Assembly (NCBI RefSeq): GCF_015712165.1
Contig: NZ_JADPZX010000003.1
Coordinates: forward strand, 186,001 to 250,000
Length of the DNA: 64,000 nt
Source of the DNA: Streptomyces spinoverrucosus
GTDB taxonomy: Bacteria > Actinomycetota > Actinomycetes > Streptomycetales > Streptomycetaceae
Reading direction: 5' to 3'
A program made the position numbers and the translations under genes. The notes beneath the pieces were generated by a model. It had not been told where the DNA came from. It did no database searches and saw nothing but the letters and a program-made list of their open reading frames with translations. This document shows, in pieces, positions 57,123 through 64,000 of the stretch. Position 1 is the stretch's first letter. Every line of letters begins with the position of its first letter.

Positions 57123-59636
57123 TCAGCCCGCGTTCCCGATCCGGCGGGCGGCGAGCAGCAGCGCGATGTCGTCGGGCCGGTCCACGGCATGCCGGGCCAT
57201 CGCCGTGAGCCGGTCGGCCACGGTCACCAGGGAGCGGCCGCCCGGCCGGCCCACCGAGGCACCGGCCTTGGCCAGCGCCACCCGCAGGGCGCTGATCCCC
57301 TCGTCGATGTCGCCGCCCGGCCGCTCGACGAGCCCGTCCGTGTACAGGGCGAGCACGGCACCGGGATCCAGCACCAGTTCGGTCACCGGGTACTGGGCCA
57401 GCGGATCCACCCCGAGCACCACACCGCCGGGAATGTCCAGCACGAGCGTGCGCCCGCCCGGCCGGCGCAGCAGCGGCGGCAGATGACCCGCGCGGGCCAC
57501 CATGGCCCGGCCGGTGACGGGGTCGAGCCGGACGTAGCAGCAGCTCGCGAACTGGCCGGGGTCGAGATCGATGAGCAGATGGTTGGTGCCGCTCAGCACC
57601 TCGTCCGGCCGCCGGTCGTCGAGCGCGAACGCGCGCACCGCGCTGCGCAGCTGCCCCATGGTCGCCGCCGCCTGCGCCCCGTGCCCCTGTACGTCGCCGA
57701 TCACCAACGCGAGCCCGTCCCCGGCCTCGACGACGTCGTACCAGTCGCCCCCCACGTCCATGCCCTGCGTGCCGGGCAGGTACCGGCCCGCCGTCTCCAC
57801 CCGGGGATGGACCGGCAGTCGCCGGGGGAGCAGGGCACGCTGCAGCCCGCGAGCGAGCGCGGCCTCGGTCTCGTAGCGCTGCGCCTTCTCCATGGCGTGC
57901 GCGATCAGCCCGGCGAGCGCGGTGAGGACCGTGCGTTCCTTGGTGCTGAAGCTGCGGGGCCGGTCGAAGCCGAGGATGCAGGAGCCGACCGGCCGCCCCG
58001 ACGCGATCAGCGGCAGAAAGGCGCGGGCCCCCTCGGTGGCGTCCAGCGGGATACCGGGGTAGGCCTGCGCCAACTGCTGCATCGAGTCGAAGAACAGCGG
58101 CTGGCCCGTGGTCAGCGTCTCCACGCCGGGCAGCCGGGCGTCGAGGCCCACGCCCTCGAACGGCGCGAGGAAGCCCGGTGGGAAGCCGGTCTCCCAGGCC
58201 AGGTACAGGTGCCGTTCCTGGAGCAGATAGATGGCGAGACGGCGGCCACCGAACGCCGGCAGCAGCTCCTGCATGACCACGGCGGAGACCTGCCGCGCGG
58301 TGGTCGCCTCGGTCAGCGCGATGGCGAGGACGATCGGCCGGTGCACCGGTGAGGTCGCCGCCACGTCGGTGCCCGAGGCGTCGTCCGCGGCCTCGGGCGC
58401 GACCGGGGGCTGCGAGCCGCGGTGGGCGGGGCCGATGGTGCAGGTCAGAAGGTCCGGGCCGGGATGGACGGAGATGGCCAGCCAGTCCCCGTCGTACGGC
58501 TCGAACCGCTGGGCGCCGCTCTCCCGCCCGCCCGGCGGCGGGCGCCTGACGTGGAAGTGCACGGGCTCGGGGGACAGCAGCGCCGCCCGCAGATGGTCCT
58601 CGCACGACGGCTGGCCCAGCCACGGCACGCCCTCCCACAGCGCACGCCCGAGGAAACGTGCCCGCGGCTCGCCCAGCAGCTCGGCGGCGCACGGATTGGC
58701 GTACACGATCAGCCCCAGCCGGTCCAGGGCGAACACTCCCTGGGGCAGCTGGTCGGCGGCCGCGTCCCCCACCGCGGCCGCGTCGAGCACCACCCCGTCG
58801 ACCGGCTGGTCCGGGCCGTACACGACGACGTCCGGGCTCCACAGCTCCAGCAGCCGGGGCGCGCCCTCGGCGGTCCGCAGGTGCAGCGGCCCGGACGGCT
58901 GCTTGCCGGCGGCCGCCTCCCGCAGCAGGTCCACGAGCCGGTCCCTGTCCTCCGCGGCCACGGCCCGGACCAGCGCGTCCGCACCCCAGGGCCGATCCCC
59001 GACGGCCGGCCGCAGCAACTGCCTCGCGTTGTCGTCCGCCGTGACGACGTCGGTCGTGGGTTGCCAGGCGAACCGCCCGACCCGCAGCACCGTCGGGCGG
59101 GTGCCGGGCGGTCGCAGGCACAGCGGCTCGTCGTCCCAGACGAGCGGCACCCCCGCCGCCTCCAGCCGCCGCACGGCCGCCCCCAGCTCCTCGGCGATCC
59201 GGGCCACCCGGTCCCGCTCGACGAGCACCTCGGTGATGTCGGAGGCGGGCGGCAGCAGCACGGTCAGGACACCGAAGGGCGCCGACGTCCCCATGACGGG
59301 CACGTTGATCGTCCCCACCGGGAACGGCAGCCCGGCCGCGAACTGCGGATAGCGGCGCATGCTCTCGGTGTTGTTCGGCAACACCACCTGCACGCCGAGC
59401 CGGTAGGCGTCGGCGACCGGGAAACGGCGGTCCACGTGCAGCCGCCACCAGGGCCGGTACAGCCGGCCGGGCAGCCCCACCAGGACGGCGAGCCGCAGGA
59501 CGCCGGGTGTGCCGGACGGCATGTAGACGCCCCCGGCGCGGCCACTGGTGGCGCGGACCGCCTCGGCCGCGGCGTCGGCCAGCAGCGTGGCCAGCCCGCC
59601 GGGCGTCCCGTTCCGGCCCTCGGCGCTCCCAGTCAT
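57123..59636 (-). CDS. SpoIIE-type phosphatase with GAF/PAS sensors
   Basis: 837 residues, cytoplasmic. An N-terminal GAF-like domain and a PAS (LDRLGLIVYANPCAAELLG) lead to a GAF (QVSAVVMQELLPAFGGRRLAIY). The PP2C/SpoIIE domain follows: MDVGGDWYDVVEAGDGLALVIGD, VQGHGAQAAATMGQLRSAV, LALYTDGLVERPGG and DDIALLLAARR. It would act on phospho-anti-anti-sigma proteins. ATG 59636 has AGGTAGGA; a longer frame runs back into a minisatellite and was rejected. Confidence 0.92.
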   Translation of the reverse strand: MTGSAEGRNGTPGGLATLLADAAAEAVRATSGRAGGVYMPSGTPGVLRLAVLVGLPGRLYRPWWRLHVDRRFPVADAYRLGVQVVLPNNTESMRRYPQFAAGLPFPVGTINVPVMGTSAPFGVLTVLLPPASDITEVLVERDRVARIAEELGAAVRRLEAAGVPLVWDDEPLCLRPPGTRPTVLRVGRFAWQPTTDVVTADDNARQLLRPAVGDRPWGADALVRAVAAEDRDRLVDLLREAAAGKQPSGPLHLRTAEGAPRLLELWSPDVVVYGPDQPVDGVVLDAAAVGDAAADQLPQGVFALDRLGLIVYANPCAAELLGEPRARFLGRALWEGVPWLGQPSCEDHLRAALLSPEPVHFHVRRPPPGGRESGAQRFEPYDGDWLAISVHPGPDLLTCTIGPAHRGSQPPVAPEAADDASGTDVAATSPVHRPIVLAIALTEATTARQVSAVVMQELLPAFGGRRLAIYLLQERHLYLAWETGFPPGFLAPFEGVGLDARLPGVETLTTGQPLFFDSMQQLAQAYPGIPLDATEGARAFLPLIASGRPVGSCILGFDRPRSFSTKERTVLTALAGLIAHAMEKAQRYETEAALARGLQRALLPRRLPVHPRVETAGRYLPGTQGMDVGGDWYDVVEAGDGLALVIGDVQGHGAQAAATMGQLRSAVRAFALDDRRPDEVLSGTNHLLIDLDPGQFASCCYVRLDPVTGRAMVARAGHLPPLLRRPGGRTLVLDIPGGVVLGVDPLAQYPVTELVLDPGAVLALYTDGLVERPGGDIDEGISALRVALAKAGASVGRPGGRSLVTVADRLTAMARHAVDRPDDIALLLAARRIGNAG

Positions 59637-59809
59637 CGGTCCTACCTCGTCCATGCGCGCCGTTGCGCAGGCGACACAGCAAGAATGCGCCTCGACGCCC
59701 CTAGCCCGCACCCGGGGCGGGCGCGATTCCGGAGCGTACGCCGTGGGTCGGCCCAGGGGACCCGCCCGGACATCGCCGATGTGCCGAAACGGGGGCCGAG
59801 TCCCGGGGC

Positions 59810-60050
59810 AGGTGCCGGGGTGCCTCGGGTCATCCGCGACGTGGGTTCCGGGCGGGTGCCGGGGTGTCTCGGGTGATCCGCGACGTGGGTTCCGGGCGGG
59901 TGCCGGGGTGTCTCGGGTGATCCGCGACGTCCGTTCCGGGCGGGTGCCGGGGGTGTCTCGGGTGATCCGCGACGTCCGTTCCGGGCGGGTGCCGGGGGTG
60001 CCTCGGGTCATCCGCGACGTCCGTTGCGAGCAGGTGCCGGGGTGCCTCAG
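59810..60050. repeat. Tandem 44-45 bp minisatellite, 5.5 copies
   Basis: Units start at 59810, 59854, 59898, 59942, 59987 and 60032 (partial). Each contains GTGCCGGGG, CTCGGGTGATCCGCGACG and TTCCGGGC, with a few substitutions. Copies 4 and 5 have one extra G. The array fills most of the 410-bp gap between the second phosphatase and the lipoprotein gene. The last partial unit touches the lipoprotein stop. Confidence 0.9.
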
Positions 60051-60700
60051 GACGCCCGCAACGTTCGCTTCGCGAGTTCGTACGCCGGGAGCATCGCCTC
60101 GTGCTCCGCCGTGTTCAGCCCGCCGAGGTGCAGAACGACCGGTCCGTCCGGCGTGGTGACGGCGAGCGCGCGCTCCGTCTTGGTCTCGTCCATCAGCTCG
60201 CTCTCGTACAGGTACTCCACCTCGGCACCGGAGAGGTCACCCGCCTCGAACGGCTGGTACTTCTCCTCGCTGACCCCCTTCTCGGCGGCCAGGAACCCCT
60301 CCAGTACGGCCCGCGCGTCGGCGTCGCCCGGCTCGCCGGTCCAGACCCGCAGGAAGCCGATGTGCCCGGCGGGCTTGGCGTCCACCTCACAGGCGGCGGT
60401 CACCGGACCCTGCCGCCACATCATGTCGGCGACCTCCTCCGGCAGGTCCTGCGAGGTGCCGAGGGTGGACTCCGCCTCCCACTTCGCGGCGATGTCGAAG
60501 GTCACGGGCAGCTCGCAGGCGGACCCCGCCGCCCCGATCGTGCCGCCGCCCCCGACGCCCTCGGCCGCCTTCTCCGGCGCCGAAGCGCTCGCGGCCGCCC
60601 TGGCGTCGTCCTCCGCCGCTGCCCCGCAGCCGGTCAACAGCCCCGCCACCACTGCCACGTGGACCAGCCCCCGCCACGCGTTCCCCGCCCCGACCTGCAC
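60047..60700 (-). CDS. Secreted lipoprotein, unknown function
   Basis: 217 residues. The lipobox is VAGLLTGCGAAA. The mature protein begins with an Ala/Glu-rich linker, then has one domain (CELPVTFDIAAKWEAEST and VTTPDGPVVLHLGGLN). Many Streptomyces have such single-domain lipoproteins; the role is unknown. GTG at 60700 with GAGAGGAGA. The 3' end runs into the minisatellite. Confidence 0.85.
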   Translation of the reverse strand: MQVGAGNAWRGLVHVAVVAGLLTGCGAAAEDDARAAASASAPEKAAEGVGGGGTIGAAGSACELPVTFDIAAKWEAESTLGTSQDLPEEVADMMWRQGPVTAACEVDAKPAGHIGFLRVWTGEPGDADARAVLEGFLAAEKGVSEEKYQPFEAGDLSGAEVEYLYESELMDETKTERALAVTTPDGPVVLHLGGLNTAEHEAMLPAYELAKRTLRAS

Positions 60701-60774
60701 CGCGGTGTCTCCTCTCGGTTGAGGCGGGCACTGTATCCCGGGCGCTCCACCGAGCCGCGCGCAGGTACGGCGCC

Positions 60775-61641
60775 TCAGCCGGCCAGAGTGACCCGCGCCG
60801 CCTGAAGCGCCCGCACGGCGTAGGACCGGCCGAACAGCACGGCGTGCACGAGCAGCGGGAAGAGCTGGTGCAGCGCGACGCGGTCCCGCCAGCCGTCGGC
60901 GAGCGGGGCGGCCTCCTGGTAGCCGTCGAGCACGTCGTCGAGGTGGGGGCAGCCGAAGAGACGCAGCATGGCGAGGTCGGTCTCGCGGTGCCCGCCGTGC
61001 GCGGCCGGGTCGATGAGCCAGGCGTGCCCGTCGGCGCCCCACAGCACATTGCCGTTCCAGAGGTCGCCGTGCAGCCGGGCGGGCGGCTCGGCGGGCCCCG
61101 CCAGTTCCGGCAGCCGCTCGCAGACGCGTTCGAAGACTTCGGCCTCGGCGGCACGCACGGTGCCGTCGTCCACGGCACGCCGCAGATACGGCAGCACGCG
61201 GTGCTCGGCGTACCAGGTGGGCCAGTCGGTGCCGGTGACGTTGCGCATGGGGGCGAGCCCGATCGACGCGTCCGTCGGGCCGCCCGGCGGCGGAGCCCCG
61301 AACGCCTCCGCCCCGGAGGCGTGCAGCGCGGCCAGGTCCCGCCCGAACCGCACCGCCGCCCGCCCGCCGGGCCGCCCGTCCGCCACCCGGTCGGTCACCA
61401 GCCACCGCCCGTCATGGCCGTGCACGGCCGGCACCCGCACCGCGCCCGCCGCGCCCAGCCACCGCAGTCCCGCCGCCTCGGCCCGCACCCCACCCGGCGC
61501 GTCCTGGCGTTTCACCATCACCACCCGCCCGTCGTCGAGGGTGACCTCGGCGAGCGTGCCGGACACCGGTCGTACACCGGTCACCGCCCGCCCCGTGAAC
61601 CGGGCCGCCGCGGCCTCGGGCCCCTGGTCGCTGCTCTGCAC
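60775..61641 (-). CDS. Fructosamine kinase/aminoglycoside-phosphotransferase-like protein
   Basis: 288 residues. Catalytic loop ARLHGDLWNGNVLWG and metal-binding AWLIDPAAHGGHRETDLAML are typical of the fructosamine-3-kinase family. The enzyme phosphorylates ketosamines (protein deglycation) or related small molecules. The GTG at 61641 was chosen with GGTGGGG upstream; ATG 61674 is the alternative. It is divergent from the methyltransferase gene. Confidence 0.9.
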   Translation of the reverse strand: MQSSDQGPEAAAARFTGRAVTGVRPVSGTLAEVTLDDGRVVMVKRQDAPGGVRAEAAGLRWLGAAGAVRVPAVHGHDGRWLVTDRVADGRPGGRAAVRFGRDLAALHASGAEAFGAPPPGGPTDASIGLAPMRNVTGTDWPTWYAEHRVLPYLRRAVDDGTVRAAEAEVFERVCERLPELAGPAEPPARLHGDLWNGNVLWGADGHAWLIDPAAHGGHRETDLAMLRLFGCPHLDDVLDGYQEAAPLADGWRDRVALHQLFPLLVHAVLFGRSYAVRALQAARVTLAG

Positions 61642-61769
61642 GGCCCCACCGTACGACAGGCCGGAACCGGCCATTTGCGGTATCGGCAAAGGCATTTGTC
61701 CCCAGAGCCCGGTCGCACGAGGCTCGGTCCCAGGACGCCGACCGGCACCGACAGCCCCGAGGAGACGCC

Positions 61770-62405
61770 ATGACCGAACTCCCCGCACCCACCGAGCCCG
61801 CCGCCTTCTGGGAGGCCCGCTACCGCGACACCGACCGCGTCTGGAGCGGCCGCCCCAACGCCCTGCTCGTCCGAGAGGCGGCCGACCTGAAGCCCGGCAC
61901 CGCCCTCGACCTGGGCTGCGGAGAGGGCGCCGACGCGGTGTGGCTGGCGTCCCGCGGCTGGCAGGTCACCGGCGTCGACATCTCGGCCACCGCCCTGGAA
62001 CGCGCCGCCCTGCACGCCGCCGAAGCCGGGGTCGGCGACCGCACGGCCTGGGAACGGCACGAACTCGGCCACAGCTTCCCCAAGGGCAGCTTCGACCTGG
62101 TGAACGCCCAGTACCTGCAGTCCCCGGTGGGCCTCGACCAGCAGGGGGTGCTGCGGCGCGCCGCCGAGGCCGTCGCCGAACAGGGCACGCTCCTGATCGT
62201 GATGCACGCGGGCTGGCCGTCCTGGCAGACGAGGCCGCCCTTCGAGGCCGTCTTCCCCACGCTGGAGAGCGTCCTGGCCGAACTGTCGCTGCCCGAGTCG
62301 GGCTGGACCGTCGAGACGGCGGAGACGATACGGCGCTCGAGCGTCTCACCCGACGGGGAGGAGGGCTTCCGCGAGGACAACGTGTGGCGCATCCGGCGCC
62401 TGTGA
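61770..62405 (+). CDS. Class I SAM-dependent methyltransferase
   Basis: 211 residues. SAM motif I is ALDLGCGEGADAVWLASRGW and the acidic loop follows in VTGVDISATALERA. A tellurite-resistance TehB-like layout is possible. Substrate unknown. ATG at 61770 with GAGGAGACG. Confidence 0.9.
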   Translation: MTELPAPTEPAAFWEARYRDTDRVWSGRPNALLVREAADLKPGTALDLGCGEGADAVWLASRGWQVTGVDISATALERAALHAAEAGVGDRTAWERHELGHSFPKGSFDLVNAQYLQSPVGLDQQGVLRRAAEAVAEQGTLLIVMHAGWPSWQTRPPFEAVFPTLESVLAELSLPESGWTVETAETIRRSSVSPDGEEGFREDNVWRIRRL

Positions 62406-62450
62406 GAGCGGCTCCGTGTGACCGGCACCCGCCACGGGAACTCGGCGGCC

Positions 62451-63983
62451 ATGACCGAGCAGGCAGCACTCCACGCGTCGTACTGGCTCGACACCCTCCC
62501 GCCCGGCGACCCGGCACCCCCGCCGGCCGGCGACTTCCAGGTCGACGTCGCCGTCATCGGGGCGGGCATGGCCGGGCTGAGCACGGCGTGGGAACTGACC
62601 CGGCGCGGGCACGGGGTCGCCGTGCTGGAGGCCGACCGGATCGCCGCCGGCGTCACCGGGCACACCACCGCCAAGCTCAGCGCCCAGCACACCCTGATCT
62701 ACGACCGGCTGCGGCGCACCCGGGGCACCGACGGGGCGCGCCTGTACGCGCGCTCTCAGACGGAGGCCATCCACCACGCCGCCGAGATCGTCCACGAACT
62801 GGGCATCGAGTGCGACTGGGAGGACACCGCCGCCTACACCTTCGCGCAGGGCCGCCGCCGGATCCCCGAGCTGCGCGCAGAGGCGGAGGCGGCCAAGGAG
62901 GCGGGACTGACCGCCGAGTTCGTCACGGAGACGGACCTGCCGTTCCCGGTCGCCGGCGCGGTACGGGTCGCGGACCAGGCCCAGTTCCATCCGCGCAAGT
63001 ACCTGCTGGCGCTGACCGACGCCATCCGCAGCGGGGGAGGGCAGCTGTACGAGGGGACACGCGTCCTCGGGCTCACCGAGGGGGAGCCGTGCGTGCTGAC
63101 CACGGAGGAGGGCACCCGGGTGACCGCCCGGGCGGTCGTGGTCGCCACGCACTACCCGGTCTTCGACCGTGCCCTGCTCTTCACCCGCCTCGCACCGCGC
63201 CGGGAGGTCGTCGTCGCCGCCCCCGTCGACACGGCCAAGGCCCCCGAGGGGATGTACATCACGCCCGAGCACCACACCCGCTCGGTGCGCACGGCACCGT
63301 ACGCGGACGGCAAACGGCTGCTCATCGTGACCGGCGAGCACTTCACCCCCGGCAGCGGCCGGGACTCCGGGGAGCCGTTCGCGACGCTCACCAGCTGGGC
63401 CGAACGCCACTTCGGCACGCTGCACCTCAGCCACCGGTGGGCCACCCAGGACAACGACTCCACCGACCACGTGCCGCTCGTCGGCCTGCTGCACCCCGCG
63501 AGCCGCCATGTCTACGTCGCCACCGGCTTCGGCGGCTGGGGTCTGAGCGGCGGCATCATGGCCGGCCGTCTGCTCTGCGACGAGATCACCGGCCGTCAGG
63601 CGCCGCCGTGGAGCGAGCTGTACGACCCGCGCCGCATCACCCCTGTGCTGCGCGAGGGCGGCCAGTTCATCCGCCACCAGGCCAATGTCGCCCGCCACTT
63701 CATCGGCGACCGGCTGCCGGCCCTGACCCGGCCGGGCCTGGAGGACCTGGCCCCCGGCGACGGCGCCGTCGTGCACATCGGCGGCCGCCGCTGCGCGGTC
63801 CACCGCGACGAGGACGGACGGCTGCACGCCGTGTCCGCCCGCTGCACCCACCTGGGCTGCCTCGTGGCGTTCAACCGCGCCGAACAGGCCTGGGAGTGCC
63901 CCTGCCACGGCTCCCGCTTCGCCCCCGACGGCCACGTCCTCCAAGGCCCGGCGGTACGACCACTGGAACAGCGGGACATCTGA
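62451..63983 (+). CDS. FAD oxidoreductase fused to a Rieske domain
   Basis: About 510 residues. The DAO-type FAD domain begins with VDVAVIGAGMAGLSTAWELTRRG and has HTTAKLSAQHTLIYD. The C-terminal Rieske domain binds a [2Fe-2S] cluster with CTHLGC and CPCHGS. The protein may transfer electrons from an amine or similar substrate; the physiological role is unknown. ATG 62451 is used; GTG 62418 is possible. It lies 45 bp after the methyltransferase gene on the same strand. It ends 17 bp before the window end. Confidence 0.9.
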   Translation: MTEQAALHASYWLDTLPPGDPAPPPAGDFQVDVAVIGAGMAGLSTAWELTRRGHGVAVLEADRIAAGVTGHTTAKLSAQHTLIYDRLRRTRGTDGARLYARSQTEAIHHAAEIVHELGIECDWEDTAAYTFAQGRRRIPELRAEAEAAKEAGLTAEFVTETDLPFPVAGAVRVADQAQFHPRKYLLALTDAIRSGGGQLYEGTRVLGLTEGEPCVLTTEEGTRVTARAVVVATHYPVFDRALLFTRLAPRREVVVAAPVDTAKAPEGMYITPEHHTRSVRTAPYADGKRLLIVTGEHFTPGSGRDSGEPFATLTSWAERHFGTLHLSHRWATQDNDSTDHVPLVGLLHPASRHVYVATGFGGWGLSGGIMAGRLLCDEITGRQAPPWSELYDPRRITPVLREGGQFIRHQANVARHFIGDRLPALTRPGLEDLAPGDGAVVHIGGRRCAVHRDEDGRLHAVSARCTHLGCLVAFNRAEQAWECPCHGSRFAPDGHVLQGPAVRPLEQRDI

Positions 63984-64000
63984 GGGTCAACGGCCGTCTC

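Noticed and set aside
59810..60050. CRISPR array or extended N-terminus of the SpoIIE phosphatase
   Set aside because: No spacers; the extended frame is only translated repeat, and a good start with a ribosome site lies at 59636.

Overview
The window is high-GC actinobacterial DNA, almost certainly from a Streptomyces. The support is strong third-position GC bias, frequent GTG and a few TTG starts behind AGGAG-type ribosome sites, many ATGA/GTGA stop-start overlaps, Tat signal peptides, a conservon, an ANTAR protein and several SpoIIE-type phosphatases. Gene density is high and operons are short, which suggests an accessory or chromosome-arm region. No rRNA, tRNA or CRISPR array was recognised.

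Layout. 1-3 kb: 5' part of an acyl-CoA ligase gene, a small membrane protein and a YbdK-type ligase. 3-13.7 kb: the GlgE alpha-glucan pathway, glgE-treS-mak-glgB on the minus strand, with a divergent GHKL-like regulator and glgX, which carries a one-base frameshift. 13.8-16 kb: VOC protein, ANTAR protein and SigB/SigF-type sigma factor. 16-17.7 kb: an IS110-family element with a structured 5' non-coding end. 17.7-27 kb: MarR-ABC exporter operon, stand-alone hemC, NPP1-like toxin, ATP-dependent DNA ligase, orphan response regulator, MarR, peroxiredoxin Q, a lipoprotein hydrolase broken by three one-base shifts, and a free LigD phosphoesterase domain.

27-38.7 kb: an aldo/keto reductase followed by a fructan utilisation locus. 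This comprises a LacI regulator, an intracellular GH32, two ABC permeases, a Tat lipoprotein-like sugar-binding protein and a divergent secreted GH32. Palindromic operators lie between the divergent promoters. A TauD-like dioxygenase, a secreted GH64 glucanase with a perfect 14-bp LacI-type operator, and a dienelactone hydrolase follow. 38.7-42.8 kb: a lower-GC heparinase-like gene, a DUF1906 secreted protein, a YciO-type gene and a 26-bp minisatellite. 43-50 kb: a PucR-like regulator beside a six-gene conservon, cvnABCD plus two P450s. One P450 lacks the EXXR motif, and cvnA has a TTA fourth codon. 50-54 kb: a decayed metal P-type ATPase fragment, a secreted His/Asp repeat protein, an FAD hydroxylase, a cysteine-rich HTH regulator and small conserved proteins. 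54-64 kb: two tandem SpoIIE phosphatases, a 44-bp minisatellite, a lipoprotein, a fructosamine-kinase-like protein, a methyltransferase and a Rieske-FAD oxidoreductase.

How they work together. The best-supported systems are trehalose to maltose to maltose-1-phosphate to branched alpha-glucan (TreS, Mak, GlgE, GlgB); extracellular fructan cleavage, ABC import and intracellular hydrolysis under a LacI repressor; and the conservon, a membrane-associated kinase/roadblock/GTPase module coupled to a CYP157-like/CYP154-like pair. Four separate one-base losses in otherwise intact genes suggest either draft-sequence indels or recent decay.
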